A stretch of 19,031 nt of DNA from JAYEKL01 sp034660995 (GCA_034660995.1 JAYEKL010000037.1:1-19031); one strand, 5' to 3'; positions 1 to 6,498 are shown, counted from the first letter of the stretch. The notes: generated by a model from the letters alone, not told the origin. Program-made: numbers and translations.

Positions 1-189
1 AAAGATGATAGAATGGATTCTATGGTATAATACCAAAAGATATCACTGGAGCTTAAATTTAACTTCTCCTGTGGATTATTTAATAAATAACAACCTAGTT
101 TCCAATATGAGGTGGACTAGCACATTTGCTTGCTTTATAAAATATAATGTGATACGATGCAATCGTTAGAATAAAGGAGGTCAATAAGA
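1..189. other. Non-coding leader region before the first gene
   Basis: No gene is visible here. It holds a perfect 13-bp palindrome, TGGTAT-A-ATACCA (23-35), with TATAAT at its centre, and a second TATAAT at 143-148 that has no convincing -35 partner. A strong ribosome site, AAAGGAGG (173-180), ends the region. The palindrome could be an operator over a -10 box or chance in AT-rich DNA. Confidence 0.4.
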
Positions 190-209
190 ATGATTAATTG
201 CTTTGGAGG
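173..209 (+). promoter_or_regulatory. Two consecutive ribosome binding sites deciding the start of the first gene
   Basis: AAAGGAGG at 173-180 serves ATG 190, and GGAGG at 205-209 serves ATG 217 in the same frame. The second lies inside the first eight codons of the longer form. Both forms could be made. Confidence 0.5.
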
Positions 210-579
210 TAAAGCGATGGAAATTTTAGAGAATAGTGCTGGAGAAAATATATTAGCGAAATATGTTGCTTCTGGTAAGTCTCAGCTAATTGTGGGAGAA
301 TTAAAATCCGTATCAAGGTTTAGGCATGTAGAAATTAAAACTTTTAGTGCTGTAAAAATAGACCTTCCTGGAAGGACGGACAAGACCATAGTTAGCGCCT
401 CTCTTTTGAGAATTCCTTTTATAGGAATGAGAATTGCTATTCAGGAAATTAAGAGAGAAGGGGATGATGAAATAATTTATGACAATTTTCTAATTCCTGA
501 CGACTACAATTTGGCAAATCCAGCCGGAGTGCTTGAGCTTGTGAAACTTTTTTATGGACAAGCGATACAAAGTGGTTAA
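190..579 (+). CDS. Hypothetical protein of 129 aa (or 120 aa from 217)
   Basis: I do not recognise this protein. It is soluble-looking, with no signal peptide, membrane segment or cysteine motif; the middle is beta-rich and alternates hydrophobic stretches with charged ones. Two starts compete. ATG 190 follows AAAGGAGG (173-180) with a 9-nt gap. ATG 217 follows GGAGG (205-209) with a 7-nt gap, and that second site lies in a TTTGGAGGT box also found before the next two genes. The coding region ends inside a strong terminator, so it is a single-gene transcript or the end of one. SD sites this strong are rare in the rest of the window, which together with the two hydrolase genes downstream suggests an accessory or transferred block. 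Existence as a gene is well supported; function is unknown. Confidence 0.75.
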   Translation: MINCFGGKAMEILENSAGENILAKYVASGKSQLIVGELKSVSRFRHVEIKTFSAVKIDLPGRTDKTIVSASLLRIPFIGMRIAIQEIKREGDDEIIYDNFLIPDDYNLANPAGVLELVKLFYGQAIQSG

Positions 580-606
580 GACTTATCTTAAAACCACTTT
601 TTTTAT
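569..606 (+). terminator. Intrinsic terminator of the first gene
   Basis: AAAGTGGT plus TAAGA (569-581) pairs with TCTTA plus ACCACTTT (586-600) around a CTTA loop, with a 2-nt A bulge. A T-run follows to 606. The left arm overlaps the last codons and the stop codon. Confidence 0.85.
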
Positions 607-661
607 TTGATTTTTTGGGTGAGAAATAATAGAGCAGAATGTAAGATGAAGGATGAAAGTA

Positions 662-690
662 TTGACGAATTTAAATTTTTAATGTATATT
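662..690 (+). promoter_or_regulatory. Sigma70-type promoter of the isochorismatase pair
   Basis: TTGACG (662-667), a 17-bp spacer and TATATT (685-690). Transcription would start near 697, leaving a leader of about 125 nt before ATG 824. That leader contains a small hairpin, GTATT/AATAC, just upstream of the ribosome site. Confidence 0.75.
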
Positions 691-823
691 TTATTATTGT
701 TCTTAATAAAAATAATTATTTAATTGGAATAGTATCTATATTATTCTGGTTGAGTAATTCAGGAGTTATTGCAAGATTACTGCGTATTATGAAATACAAA
801 AACATTTGGAGGTAGAATAGATA

Positions 824-1384
824 ATGTTTCTTGGAACTATAAGAAGGCTATTTAACAGAGGAAGACTTAATAAGAATTCTTTTTCAAATTATTATGAAGA
901 TATTCTTATCAAAGATGGGCTTGTTGTGATATTGATTGATATGCAGCAGATATTTCTTGATGGGTTGAAAAAGAAAAATAGAGAACGAATAATCGCAAAT
1001 CAGATCTTTATAATAAGATGGTGCGCGCAAGAAAATATTCCTGTAGTTGTTTTGGAATATAGGGGATCGGGAGAAACTATTGATGTTTTGGCTAAAGAGT
1101 TAAAGAAGATTGAAGATTTAAGAATAATATTAAAATCTTATGACAATGGTTTTTACTATACTGAACTTAAAGACGTTCTTGAGGAAAGAAATGCAAAAAA
1201 CCTTTTTTTAATGGGGATTAATGCAAGTGCTTGTGTAAAGCGTACGGCCATAGGGGCTAGAGAAGAAGGTTTTAGTATTATAACAAGTAATGATGTTATT
1301 GGTGGAAATAATGATGATAACAGTATTTCTTGGTATGTAGAAAATGGGATTGTTGTATTTACGAAAGGTTCGACAAAGGCTTAG
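824..1384 (+). CDS. Isochorismatase-like cysteine hydrolase, copy 1
   Basis: A 186-aa protein of the isochorismatase/nicotinamidase fold. The visible catalytic triad is Asp39 in ILIDMQQIF, Lys104 in LKSYDNGF and Cys137 in NASACVKRTA. The family hydrolyses amides or enol ethers through the cysteine; substrates range from nicotinamide to isochorismate and ureido compounds, and the substrate here cannot be read from sequence. The GINASACVKRTA segment fits the family's cis-peptide plus nucleophile region. About 20 extra N-terminal residues (MFLGTIRRLF onward) precede the fold. The start follows CATTTGGAGGT with 11-nt spacing. The gene is the first of a tandem duplicate; copy 2 begins 27 nt after its stop. 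There is no adjacent NAD or siderophore gene to suggest a pathway. Confidence 0.85.
   Translation: MFLGTIRRLFNRGRLNKNSFSNYYEDILIKDGLVVILIDMQQIFLDGLKKKNRERIIANQIFIIRWCAQENIPVVVLEYRGSGETIDVLAKELKKIEDLRIILKSYDNGFYYTELKDVLEERNAKNLFLMGINASACVKRTAIGAREEGFSIITSNDVIGGNNDDNSISWYVENGIVVFTKGSTKA
912..987 (+). repeat. Perfect 76-bp direct repeat inside hydrolase copy 1
   Basis: Identical base for base to 1464-1539 in copy 2, including every third codon position. It covers the catalytic Asp motif. A second identical block of 26 bp (876-901 and 1443-1468) lies just before it. Confidence 0.9.
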
Positions 1385-1392
1385 TGAAAACA

Positions 1393-1401
1393 TTTGGAGG
1401 T
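1393..1401 (+). promoter_or_regulatory. Ribosome binding site that fixes the start of hydrolase copy 2
   Basis: TTTGGAGGT here matches the box before copy 1 and lies at the same distance (11 nt) from ATG 1412. A TTG at 1394 in the same frame lies inside this box, so it cannot be the real start. Confidence 0.8.
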
Positions 1402-1411
1402 GAAACAAATA

Positions 1412-1939
1412 ATGTCTCTTGGAATTACAAGATCTGATGAAGATTCTTTTTCAAATTATTATGAAGATGGGCTTGTTGTGATATTGATTGATATGCAGCA
1501 GATATTTCTTGATGGGTTGAAAAAGAAAAATAGAGAACGCATTATTGCAAATCAAATATTTGTAATAAAGTGGTGCGTGCAAGAAAATATTCCAATCATT
1601 GTATTGGAATATATAGGGTACGGAGAAACAATCAACTCTTTGAGCAAAGAGTTAGAAAGTGTTAAAGATTTAAAAATAGTACCGAAATCCAATACTAATG
1701 GGTTTTGTGATACTGAACTTGCTAGTATTCTTAATCGAATAAATGCAAAAAACCTTTTTTTAATGGGATTTGATGCGAATGTTTGCGTCAAGAGTACCGC
1801 CAGAGGGGCTAGAGAAGAAGGTTATGGGGTTATAACAAACAAAGATGTTATTGATGGAGTTCATAAAGATAATAGTGGCATTTCTTGGTATATAGAAAAT
1901 GGGACTGTTGTATCTGTAAAAGATTTGACAAATACTTAA
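1412..1939 (+). CDS. Isochorismatase-like cysteine hydrolase, copy 2
   Basis: A 175-aa tandem paralogue of the preceding gene, with the triad conserved: Asp27 in LIDMQQIF, Lys92 in PKSNTNGF and Cys125 in DANVCVKSTA. It lacks five residues (ILIKD) present in copy 1 just before GLVVILIDMQ; this 15-bp difference lies between short AAGAT repeats. The lid and substrate regions (residues 68-110) are much more diverged than the N-terminal core, so the two copies may act on different substrates or form a heteromer. Both copies probably share the promoter at 662-690 and the terminator at 1972-1999, making a two-gene operon. The start at ATG 1412 is chosen from the conserved ribosome site. Confidence 0.85.
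   Translation: MSLGITRSDEDSFSNYYEDGLVVILIDMQQIFLDGLKKKNRERIIANQIFVIKWCVQENIPIIVLEYIGYGETINSLSKELESVKDLKIVPKSNTNGFCDTELASILNRINAKNLFLMGFDANVCVKSTARGAREEGYGVITNKDVIDGVHKDNSGISWYIENGTVVSVKDLTNT
1464..1539 (+). repeat. Perfect 76-bp direct repeat inside hydrolase copy 2
   Basis: Partner of 912-987. Identity drops sharply on the 3' side, where synonymous and amino-acid changes are frequent. Confidence 0.9.
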
Positions 1940-1971
1940 CGAAGTGTTGGATCTAACAGAAGATTGAATTT

Positions 1972-1999
1972 AGGGAGTCGCAACAGACATCCCTTTTTT
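1972..1999 (+). terminator. Intrinsic terminator after the hydrolase pair
   Basis: AGGGA-GTC pairs with GAC-(A)-TCCCT around the loop GCAACA (1972-1994). TTTTTT follows. Confidence 0.8.
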
Positions 2000-2082
2000 A
2001 TTTTAAAAAAAGAAGCGGAGAAAGTGATTTTTTTCTGCTTGGTTTTCGTTTAGGGTTGTTTACAGGTAATTTTAAAGTTGTT

Positions 2083-2097
2083 GTGATATAATATCAC
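2083..2097 (+). promoter_or_regulatory. Extended -10 promoter inside a perfect palindrome
   Basis: TGATATAAT (2084-2092) is an extended -10 element upstream of the antiporter gene. It lies within the perfect palindrome GTGATAT-A-ATATCAC (2083-2097), which could be an operator for a dimeric repressor. A -35 at good spacing is not evident. Confidence 0.5.
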
Positions 2098-2172
2098 TAT
2101 AGAAAATAATTTATCTTGCGAATTTATTGTAAAAGAATATAATATAGATAGATTTAAAAATAATTTATAAAA

Positions 2173-3354
2173 ATGCAAAATATTTTTTTATTTGTTAGCA
2201 GCGCATTTCTTTTTACTTTTATTTTTGGAAGATTTTTGGAAAAAATAAGGGTACCGTGGATCTTTGCCTCTTTGATTTTTGGGTTCCTGCTTGCGTTTAA
2301 TAATCCGTTTAGTTCTGTTACAAATTCACAGGTATTTGTTTTTATGGCTGAGCTGGGAATGTACTTTTTACTTTTTATAGTTGGTTTTGAAATTAATTTG
2401 CAAGAATTAAAAGAAAAAAGAAAATTTATTTTAAAATCAACATTTTTAATTATTTTTTTTGAAGCATTGTTTGGCAGTCTGCTGATTCATTTTATTTTTC
2501 ATTATAGTTGGTTTATATCTTTTTTGGTTTCATTATCATTTGCTTCTGTTGGTGAGATTATTTTAATTCCTCTTCTAGATGAATTTAGAATTCTTAAAAC
2601 GAAATTAGGAAGAGCAATTGTGGATATAGGAATTACAAGTAATGTTATTGAAATATTTATGCTTGTTGTTGTTTCTGTTTTGATAGTTTCTCACGATCCA
2701 GGAAGAGTTTATATAACTTTATCATCTTTAGTGGTGCTGTTTCTAATTACTGCTGGGTTCGTTTATTTTAGGAAAGATGGGGAACAATTTTATTTTATGA
2801 ATCTTGATACGATGTTTGTTTTTTCAATTTTTATTCTGTTTTTGTTTCTTGGCATCGGAATATATGCCAGCGCTGCTCCGCTTGCCGCGCTTCTTGCTGG
2901 AATTTCTTTAAAAACTTTTATGCATCAGAAAAGACTGGATTTAGTTGAGAAAGAAGTAAAAGCAATTTCTTATGGGTTTTTTGCGCCACTTTTCTTTTTA
3001 TGGGTAGGCGTTTCAGTTAGTATAGATGCTTTAATAACATATCCACTTGTTATTATATTAATTGTCGCAGTTACGAAAAGTGTAAAAATTATTATAAGTT
3101 ATTTTGTTGGCAGAAAAGAACTAGGTCGAAAAGAATCAATTTTATTGGGGATTGGACTTTCGGTAAAATTTAGTACTAGCATTATTATTACAAATATATT
3201 ATTTCAGGAAGGACTTATCAATATTGAGTTATATTCAGTTATAATTTCTTCAAGCGTAATTTTTAATTTTATTGTGCCGTTTTTGTTTTCTAATTTGCTT
3301 GTGAAGTGGAATATTGCGAAAAATAAAGGTATATACAGAGCTTTAAGATTTTAA
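2173..3354 (+). CDS. Kef/NhaP-type (CPA2) cation:proton antiporter, membrane domain only
   Basis: A 393-aa integral membrane protein with about 12 hydrophobic segments, the length of a bare Na+/H+ exchanger domain. There is no C-terminal RCK/TrkA nucleotide-binding domain. Family signatures are the N-terminal VPWIFASLIFGFLL, the LGMYFLLFIVGFEINLQEL segment (61-79) and the charged helix LVEKEVKAISYGFFAPLFFLWVGVS. The acidic pair that normally carries ions in the discontinuous helix seems to be replaced by Ser156-Asn157 in VDIGITSNVIEIF, although Asp151 and Glu160 are nearby. The start has no SD site (AATTTATAAAAATG). The gene ends 9 nt before engB and may be co-transcribed with it. The family assignment is firm; whether it exchanges Na+ or K+, or is active at all, is open. 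Confidence 0.8.
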   Translation: MQNIFLFVSSAFLFTFIFGRFLEKIRVPWIFASLIFGFLLAFNNPFSSVTNSQVFVFMAELGMYFLLFIVGFEINLQELKEKRKFILKSTFLIIFFEALFGSLLIHFIFHYSWFISFLVSLSFASVGEIILIPLLDEFRILKTKLGRAIVDIGITSNVIEIFMLVVVSVLIVSHDPGRVYITLSSLVVLFLITAGFVYFRKDGEQFYFMNLDTMFVFSIFILFLFLGIGIYASAAPLAALLAGISLKTFMHQKRLDLVEKEVKAISYGFFAPLFFLWVGVSVSIDALITYPLVIILIVAVTKSVKIIISYFVGRKELGRKESILLGIGLSVKFSTSIIITNILFQEGLINIELYSVIISSSVIFNFIVPFLFSNLLVKWNIAKNKGIYRALRF

Positions 3355-3363
3355 GAAAAAAAT

Positions 3364-3960
3364 ATGAGCATTAAAACAGCAAAATTTATAAAAGGCGTTG
3401 TTATCGGTAATGATAGAATTTTAGAAGAAAACAAATTACAAATTGCTTTTGTTGGCAGGTCTAATGTTGGAAAGTCCAGTGTTATAAATTCTTTAGTTGG
3501 TAGAAAAAATTTAGTTAAATCCAGTTCAACACCAGGCAAAACAAGAGAGATAAATTTTTTTCTTATTAACGAAAAAATATATCTTGTTGATTTGCCTGGA
3601 TATGGATTTGCAAAAGCTTCATTTTCGCAAAGAGAAAAAATAAGGCAGTTGATTTTATGGTATTTAACTTCTGTTAAAATCAAAAATAGAAAGATTGTTT
3701 TGATTATTGACGCAAAAGTCGGATTGACAAAACTTGATTTGGAAATGATTGATATTTTAAATAAACATAATCATAAATTTATAATTGTTGCTAACAAGGC
3801 AGATAAATTTAAAAAAAGCGAGAGGAGTAAAAAGATGAAAGAGATTTCAATGAGATCTGGTAGCGAAGAAATTATTTTTTATTCAGCAAAAAGCGGAGAG
3901 GGGAAGGGAGAGCTTTCTAATAAGTTATTTGCGGACTGTAATAAAAAAACAAGCAATTAA
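3364..3960 (+). CDS. engB: Ribosome biogenesis GTP-binding protein EngB/YsxC
   Basis: A 198-aa small GTPase needed for late assembly of the large ribosomal subunit. The motifs appear in order: G1 GRSNVGKSS (31-39), the EngB hallmark SSTPGKT (54-60) carrying the G2 threonine, G3 DLPG (76-79), G4 NKAD (144-147) and G5 SAK near residue 175. Length and layout match the family. It starts 9 nt after the antiporter stop codon, without an SD site. The 3' end overlaps a bidirectional terminator and converges on rpmB, another large-subunit gene on the opposite strand. Confidence 0.95.
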   Translation: MSIKTAKFIKGVVIGNDRILEENKLQIAFVGRSNVGKSSVINSLVGRKNLVKSSSTPGKTREINFFLINEKIYLVDLPGYGFAKASFSQREKIRQLILWYLTSVKIKNRKIVLIIDAKVGLTKLDLEMIDILNKHNHKFIIVANKADKFKKSERSKKMKEISMRSGSEEIIFYSAKSGEGKGELSNKLFADCNKKTSN

Positions 3961-3976
3961 AATTACTTGTTTTTTA
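3943..3976. terminator. Bidirectional terminator between engB and rpmB
   Basis: AAAAAACAAG-c-AATT (3943-3956) pairs with ATT-a-CTTGTTTTTT (3962-3976). It has a T-run on the plus strand and, because of the A-run on its left side, one on the minus strand too. It serves convergent engB (+) and rpmB (-). Confidence 0.8.
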
Positions 3977-3989
3977 TATAAAGAATAAT

Positions 3990-4166
3990 TTATAGATTAT
4001 CTTTCGCTACTGTTTTAATACACTTTGTACAAATCTTTATCTTTTTTCCATCAACGATTTTACTTTGTATATTTATAAACTGTTTTCTTTTTGTAGCGAC
4101 ATTTGAGTGACTACGAGACTGGCTTGCTCTTGTTCCTCTGCCGCATATTTGACATGTTCTGCTCAT
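3990..4166 (-). CDS. rpmB: Large ribosomal subunit protein bL28, short zinc-ribbon form
   Basis: A 58-aa basic protein read on the minus strand from ATG at 4166 to TAA at 3990. It begins MSRTCQICGRGTRASQ, continues with SRSHSNVATKRKQ (the L28 signature is SHSN..TKR) and ends with KICTKCIKT. The four cysteines form CxxC (residues 5 and 8) and CxxC (near 47 and 50), the zinc-ribbon version of L28. It is shorter than the usual 60-78 aa. No SD site precedes it, and an AACAATnn tandem repeat lies 25-55 bp upstream. The gene stands alone, with no rpmG neighbour. Identification rests on the motif set and is strong. Confidence 0.9.
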   Translation of the reverse strand: MSRTCQICGRGTRASQSRSHSNVATKRKQFINIQSKIVDGKKIKICTKCIKTVAKDNL

Positions 4167-4190
4167 AAATGTAGAATTAAATTAAATTAA

Positions 4191-4222
4191 ATTGTTCCAT
4201 TGTTCTATTGCTCTATTGTTAA
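4191..4222 (-). repeat. 8-bp tandem repeat AACAATnn upstream of rpmB
   Basis: Read on the minus strand: AACAATAG AGCAATAG AACAATGG AACAATTT. It sits 25-55 bp before the rpmB start codon. An ATTAA-type AT repeat (4176-4192) lies between it and the gene. Confidence 0.75.
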
Positions 4223-4356
4223 ATTAATATTACTTTAAAATATATTCTTTAGTAAAATCGACAAAGTATCTTGATTAAGGGAAACTATCAGGATTATCTT
4301 ATGAAGTTTTGAATATAATTTGAAGTACAGTAACTATATATTATTGTGCTATGCAT

Positions 4357-4390
4357 AACAATATAACAATTTAGCAATACAACAATATAA
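4357..4390 (+). repeat. 8-bp tandem repeat AACAATnn upstream of the metalloprotease gene
   Basis: AACAATAT AACAATTT AGCAATAC AACAATAT, ending about 30 bp before ATG 4420. Same unit as at 4191-4222, 5278-5294 and 13186-13215. A TATAAT at 4314-4319 upstream could be the -10 of this gene. Confidence 0.8.
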
Positions 4391-4419
4391 GTATACCTAA
4401 TTAATTAAATTTGGCAAGT

Positions 4420-5067
4420 ATGATAGAAATTATCCATGTATTTTCGATTGCTGTTTTAATATTCTCAATTGTTATTCATGAAGTCTCTCATGGATGGATG
4501 GCGTACTATTTAGGGGATTCTACTGCAAAACATTTAGGAAGATTAACGCTTAATCCTCTTCCGCATATTGATTTGTTGGGTTCTATTGTTGTTCCACTAC
4601 TTTTACTTGTGAGTGGTACTGGTTTTATAATTGGCTGGGCAAAGCCAGTTCCATATAATCCGTATAATCTTAGAGATCAGAAAAATGGAGAAATGCTAGT
4701 AGCACTGGCTGGTCCTGCTTCAAATTTGTTTTTAGCATTAATATTTGGAACTATAATTAAGATTTCATTAATGCAGGGTGTTGCTGCAGATTCTAGTATT
4801 ATAATATTTTTTGGTATAGTAGTGTTCTATAATATTCTTTTGGCTGTATTCAATCTTGTTCCAATTCCTCCCTTAGATGGATCTAAAGTTCTCTTTCATT
4901 TTTTGCCTTATTCTGCGCATGGTGTTAAAGAAATAATGGAGAGAAATAGTATTTTATTTCTATTGCTATTTCTATTTTTTGGTTTTAAACTAATAATACC
5001 CATTATGCTATACTTGTTTTCCTTCTTTACAGGAAGTGTTGAGTTGCTTATGATTATGTTTGGGTGA
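4420..5067 (+). CDS. Site-2 protease family (M50) membrane metalloprotease
   Basis: A 215-aa polytopic membrane protein. The zinc-binding HExxH motif is H20-E-V-S-H24 (IVIHEVSHGWMAYYLGD), and the third zinc ligand is in the conserved NLVPIPPLDGSKVL segment near residue 150. GxxxN-type packing is visible at LVALAGPASNLFLALI. Intramembrane proteases of this family cut transmembrane anchors of regulators or leftover signal peptides. No PDZ domain is present, so this is the short group of M50 enzymes typical of small genomes. An upstream in-frame TTG (4411) could add three residues, but ATG 4420 is preferred. No SD site. It stands alone, and the next gene has its own promoter. Confidence 0.88.
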   Translation: MIEIIHVFSIAVLIFSIVIHEVSHGWMAYYLGDSTAKHLGRLTLNPLPHIDLLGSIVVPLLLLVSGTGFIIGWAKPVPYNPYNLRDQKNGEMLVALAGPASNLFLALIFGTIIKISLMQGVAADSSIIIFFGIVVFYNILLAVFNLVPIPPLDGSKVLFHFLPYSAHGVKEIMERNSILFLLLFLFFGFKLIIPIMLYLFSFFTGSVELLMIMFG

Positions 5068-5081
5068 GATATTTATTATCC

Positions 5082-5110
5082 TTGACATATTATCAAATTT
5101 CTGTTAATCT
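5082..5110 (+). promoter_or_regulatory. Promoter upstream of rpsL
   Basis: Perfect -35 TTGACA (5082-5087), a 17-bp spacer ending in TGT, and -10 TAATCT (5105-5110), an extended -10 form. It leaves a leader of about 185 nt before rpsL containing two palindromic repeats. Confidence 0.65.
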
Positions 5111-5216
5111 TTATTTATTGCTAAGAATATTATGGAGTTCTGATACTGAACTAAATTTAGCATAAGCTCCAGTCAGGAAAAAATATCACAATTCTTTTGA
5201 AATTCACTAATCTTGC

Positions 5217-5248
5217 GTACGAACGAACGCAAAATCTTGCGTTCCTAC
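5217..5248. repeat. GTAGGAACG-type palindromic repeat, copy 1
   Basis: GAACGCAA-AATC-TTGCGTTC is a perfect 8-bp hairpin (5225-5244) flanked by GTACGAAC and CTAC. It is a degenerate relative of the perfect hairpin at 17230-17262. It lies in the rpsL leader, so it would be transcribed as a stem-loop. Confidence 0.7.
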
Positions 5249-5277
5249 TTTTGTGAGGACTTCAATTTATAGAATAT

Positions 5278-5294
5278 AACAATATAACGATATA
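5278..5294 (+). repeat. AACAATnn repeat immediately upstream of rpsL
   Basis: AACAATAT AACGATAT, two units, followed by AATTAAA and ATG 5301. It occupies the place where an SD site would normally be. Confidence 0.65.
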
Positions 5295-5300
5295 ATTAAA

Positions 5301-5717
5301 ATGCCAACGATACAACAACTAATTAGAAAATCAAGAAAGAAATTTACCAAGAAATCAAAAACCCCAGCGCTTGCTCGTAATTTCAATTTCTTAAAGAATA
5401 AACCGTCAACTGCAAAGAAGGGGAATCCTTTTAAGCGGGGAGTTTGTGTAAAAGTTGGAACTGTAACTCCAAGAAAACCTAACTCAGCGCTTCGTAAGAT
5501 TGCCAGAGTTAAGTTAACAAATGGCTCTGAGGTTACGGCATATATCCCAGGTATCGGACATAATTTACAGGAACATTCAGTTGTTATGATTAGAGGGGGA
5601 AGAGTAAAAGATCTTCCAGGTGTGCGATATCATGTTGTTCGTGGAGTTTTAGATGCTGGTGGTGTGGAAGGAAGAAAACAAGAAAGAAGTAAATATGGAA
5701 CAAAGAAACCGAAATAG
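5301..5717 (+). CDS. rpsL: Small ribosomal subunit protein uS12
   Basis: A 138-aa S12, part of the decoding centre and the target of streptomycin-resistance mutations. Conserved blocks are KRGVCVKVGTVTPRKPNSALRK (45-66), GHNLQEHSVVMIRGGRVKDLPGVRYHVVRG (86-115) and the C-terminal RKQERSKYG. There is an extra segment of about 15 residues after PALARN compared with E. coli S12. The first Lys of the usual PKKPNSALRK motif is Arg58 here; in E. coli numbering this is Lys43 (Lys42 without Met), where Arg gives streptomycin resistance. The gene has a good promoter upstream and no SD site. rpsG follows after 310 bp rather than directly. Confidence 0.97.
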   Translation: MPTIQQLIRKSRKKFTKKSKTPALARNFNFLKNKPSTAKKGNPFKRGVCVKVGTVTPRKPNSALRKIARVKLTNGSEVTAYIPGIGHNLQEHSVVMIRGGRVKDLPGVRYHVVRGVLDAGGVEGRKQERSKYGTKKPK

Positions 5718-6027
5718 GTATAGATGTTAAAATGTGAGATGGTAAAATAGAGTTTACGAAAATTTTCAAAGCTTATTTAGTTAGTTTGTAATTTTCAATT
5801 TATAATTTCTATTAAATTTTTAATGAATCAATTTTCAAATCCATCTGTCATTCTGAACTTGTTTCAGAATCTGTTCTGTGACAGGTTTTGTCATTATTTA
5901 TCTCACAAGTATAGATGTAGCAGGTAAAAGATTCTGAACTAAATTCAGAATGACAATATTTATTTTATAGTTTGGGAAAACTAGAAATTACAAGACATTA
6001 CAAATAAATTTTAATTTTTATAAAACC
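5718..6027. other. Non-coding spacer between rpsL and rpsG
   Basis: 310 bp without a gene. It contains the inverted pair at 5847-5954. The last 60 bp are very AT-rich, with two ATTACAAG/ATTACAAA units (5987-6005) before ATG 6028. No terminator or convincing promoter is visible, so rpsG may be read through from rpsL. Confidence 0.6.
5847..5954. repeat. GTCATTCTGA palindromic repeat, inverted pair (MITE-like)
   Basis: Two 26-bp arms face each other: 5847-5872 begins GTCATTCTGAAC and ends CAGAATCT, and 5929-5954 begins AGATTCTGAAC and ends CAGAATGAC. Each arm is itself nearly palindromic. The 108-bp unit looks like a small non-autonomous element. Relatives lie at 11638, 12461, 15681, 15772 and 15833. 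Confidence 0.75.
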
Positions 6028-6498
6028 ATGGGAAGAAGAAAGAAAAAAATGGACAGAGGAATAAAACCTGATTATAGGTATAATAACGTATTACTTGCTA
6101 GATTTATAAACTATATAATGAAAGACGGCAAGAGAACTGTTGCTGTTAAAGTTGTCTACAAGGCTCTTGATATAGTTAAAGAGAAAACACAGAAAGATCC
6201 AATTAAAGCTTTTGAAGATGCTTTTAATAAGGTTGCTCCAGTTTTGGAAGTTAAGTCAAAAAGAATCGGAGGAGCTACTTATCAAGTTCCAATTGAGGTT
6301 CGTGGAGACCGAAGAATGCAATTAGCGTTTAGATGGTTAATTGGCGCTGCCGAAGAAAAAAAAGGAAAGCCAATGTCAATAAAACTTGCAGAAGAAATTG
6401 TTGATATAATAAATGGAACAGGATCTTCTATGAAGAAAAGGGAAGATGTTCAAAGGATGGCTGAAGCGAATAGAGCATTTGCGCATTTTGCAAGATAA
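6028..6498 (+). CDS. rpsG: Small ribosomal subunit protein uS7
   Basis: A 156-aa S7, the primary 16S rRNA-binding protein that organises the head of the small subunit. Family segments include the N-terminal MGRRKKK, NVLLARFINYIMKDGKR, the hairpin region GGATYQVPIEVRGDRRMQLAFRWL and the C-terminal KKREDVQRMAEANRAFAHFAR. The length is normal. It lies downstream of rpsL as in the str operon, but no fusA or tuf follows; the transcript ends at a terminator 40 bp later. No SD site. Confidence 0.97.
   Translation: MGRRKKKMDRGIKPDYRYNNVLLARFINYIMKDGKRTVAVKVVYKALDIVKEKTQKDPIKAFEDAFNKVAPVLEVKSKRIGGATYQVPIEVRGDRRMQLAFRWLIGAAEEKKGKPMSIKLAEEIVDIINGTGSSMKKREDVQRMAEANRAFAHFAR

Noticed and set aside
1394..1411. 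TTG start for hydrolase copy 2 at 1394
   Set aside because: The TTG lies inside the ribosome binding site; the spacing matches copy 1 only if ATG 1412 is used.
4191..4390. CRISPR array suggested by short AACAAT repeats
   Set aside because: Units are 8 bp with no spacers, and no cas genes are present.
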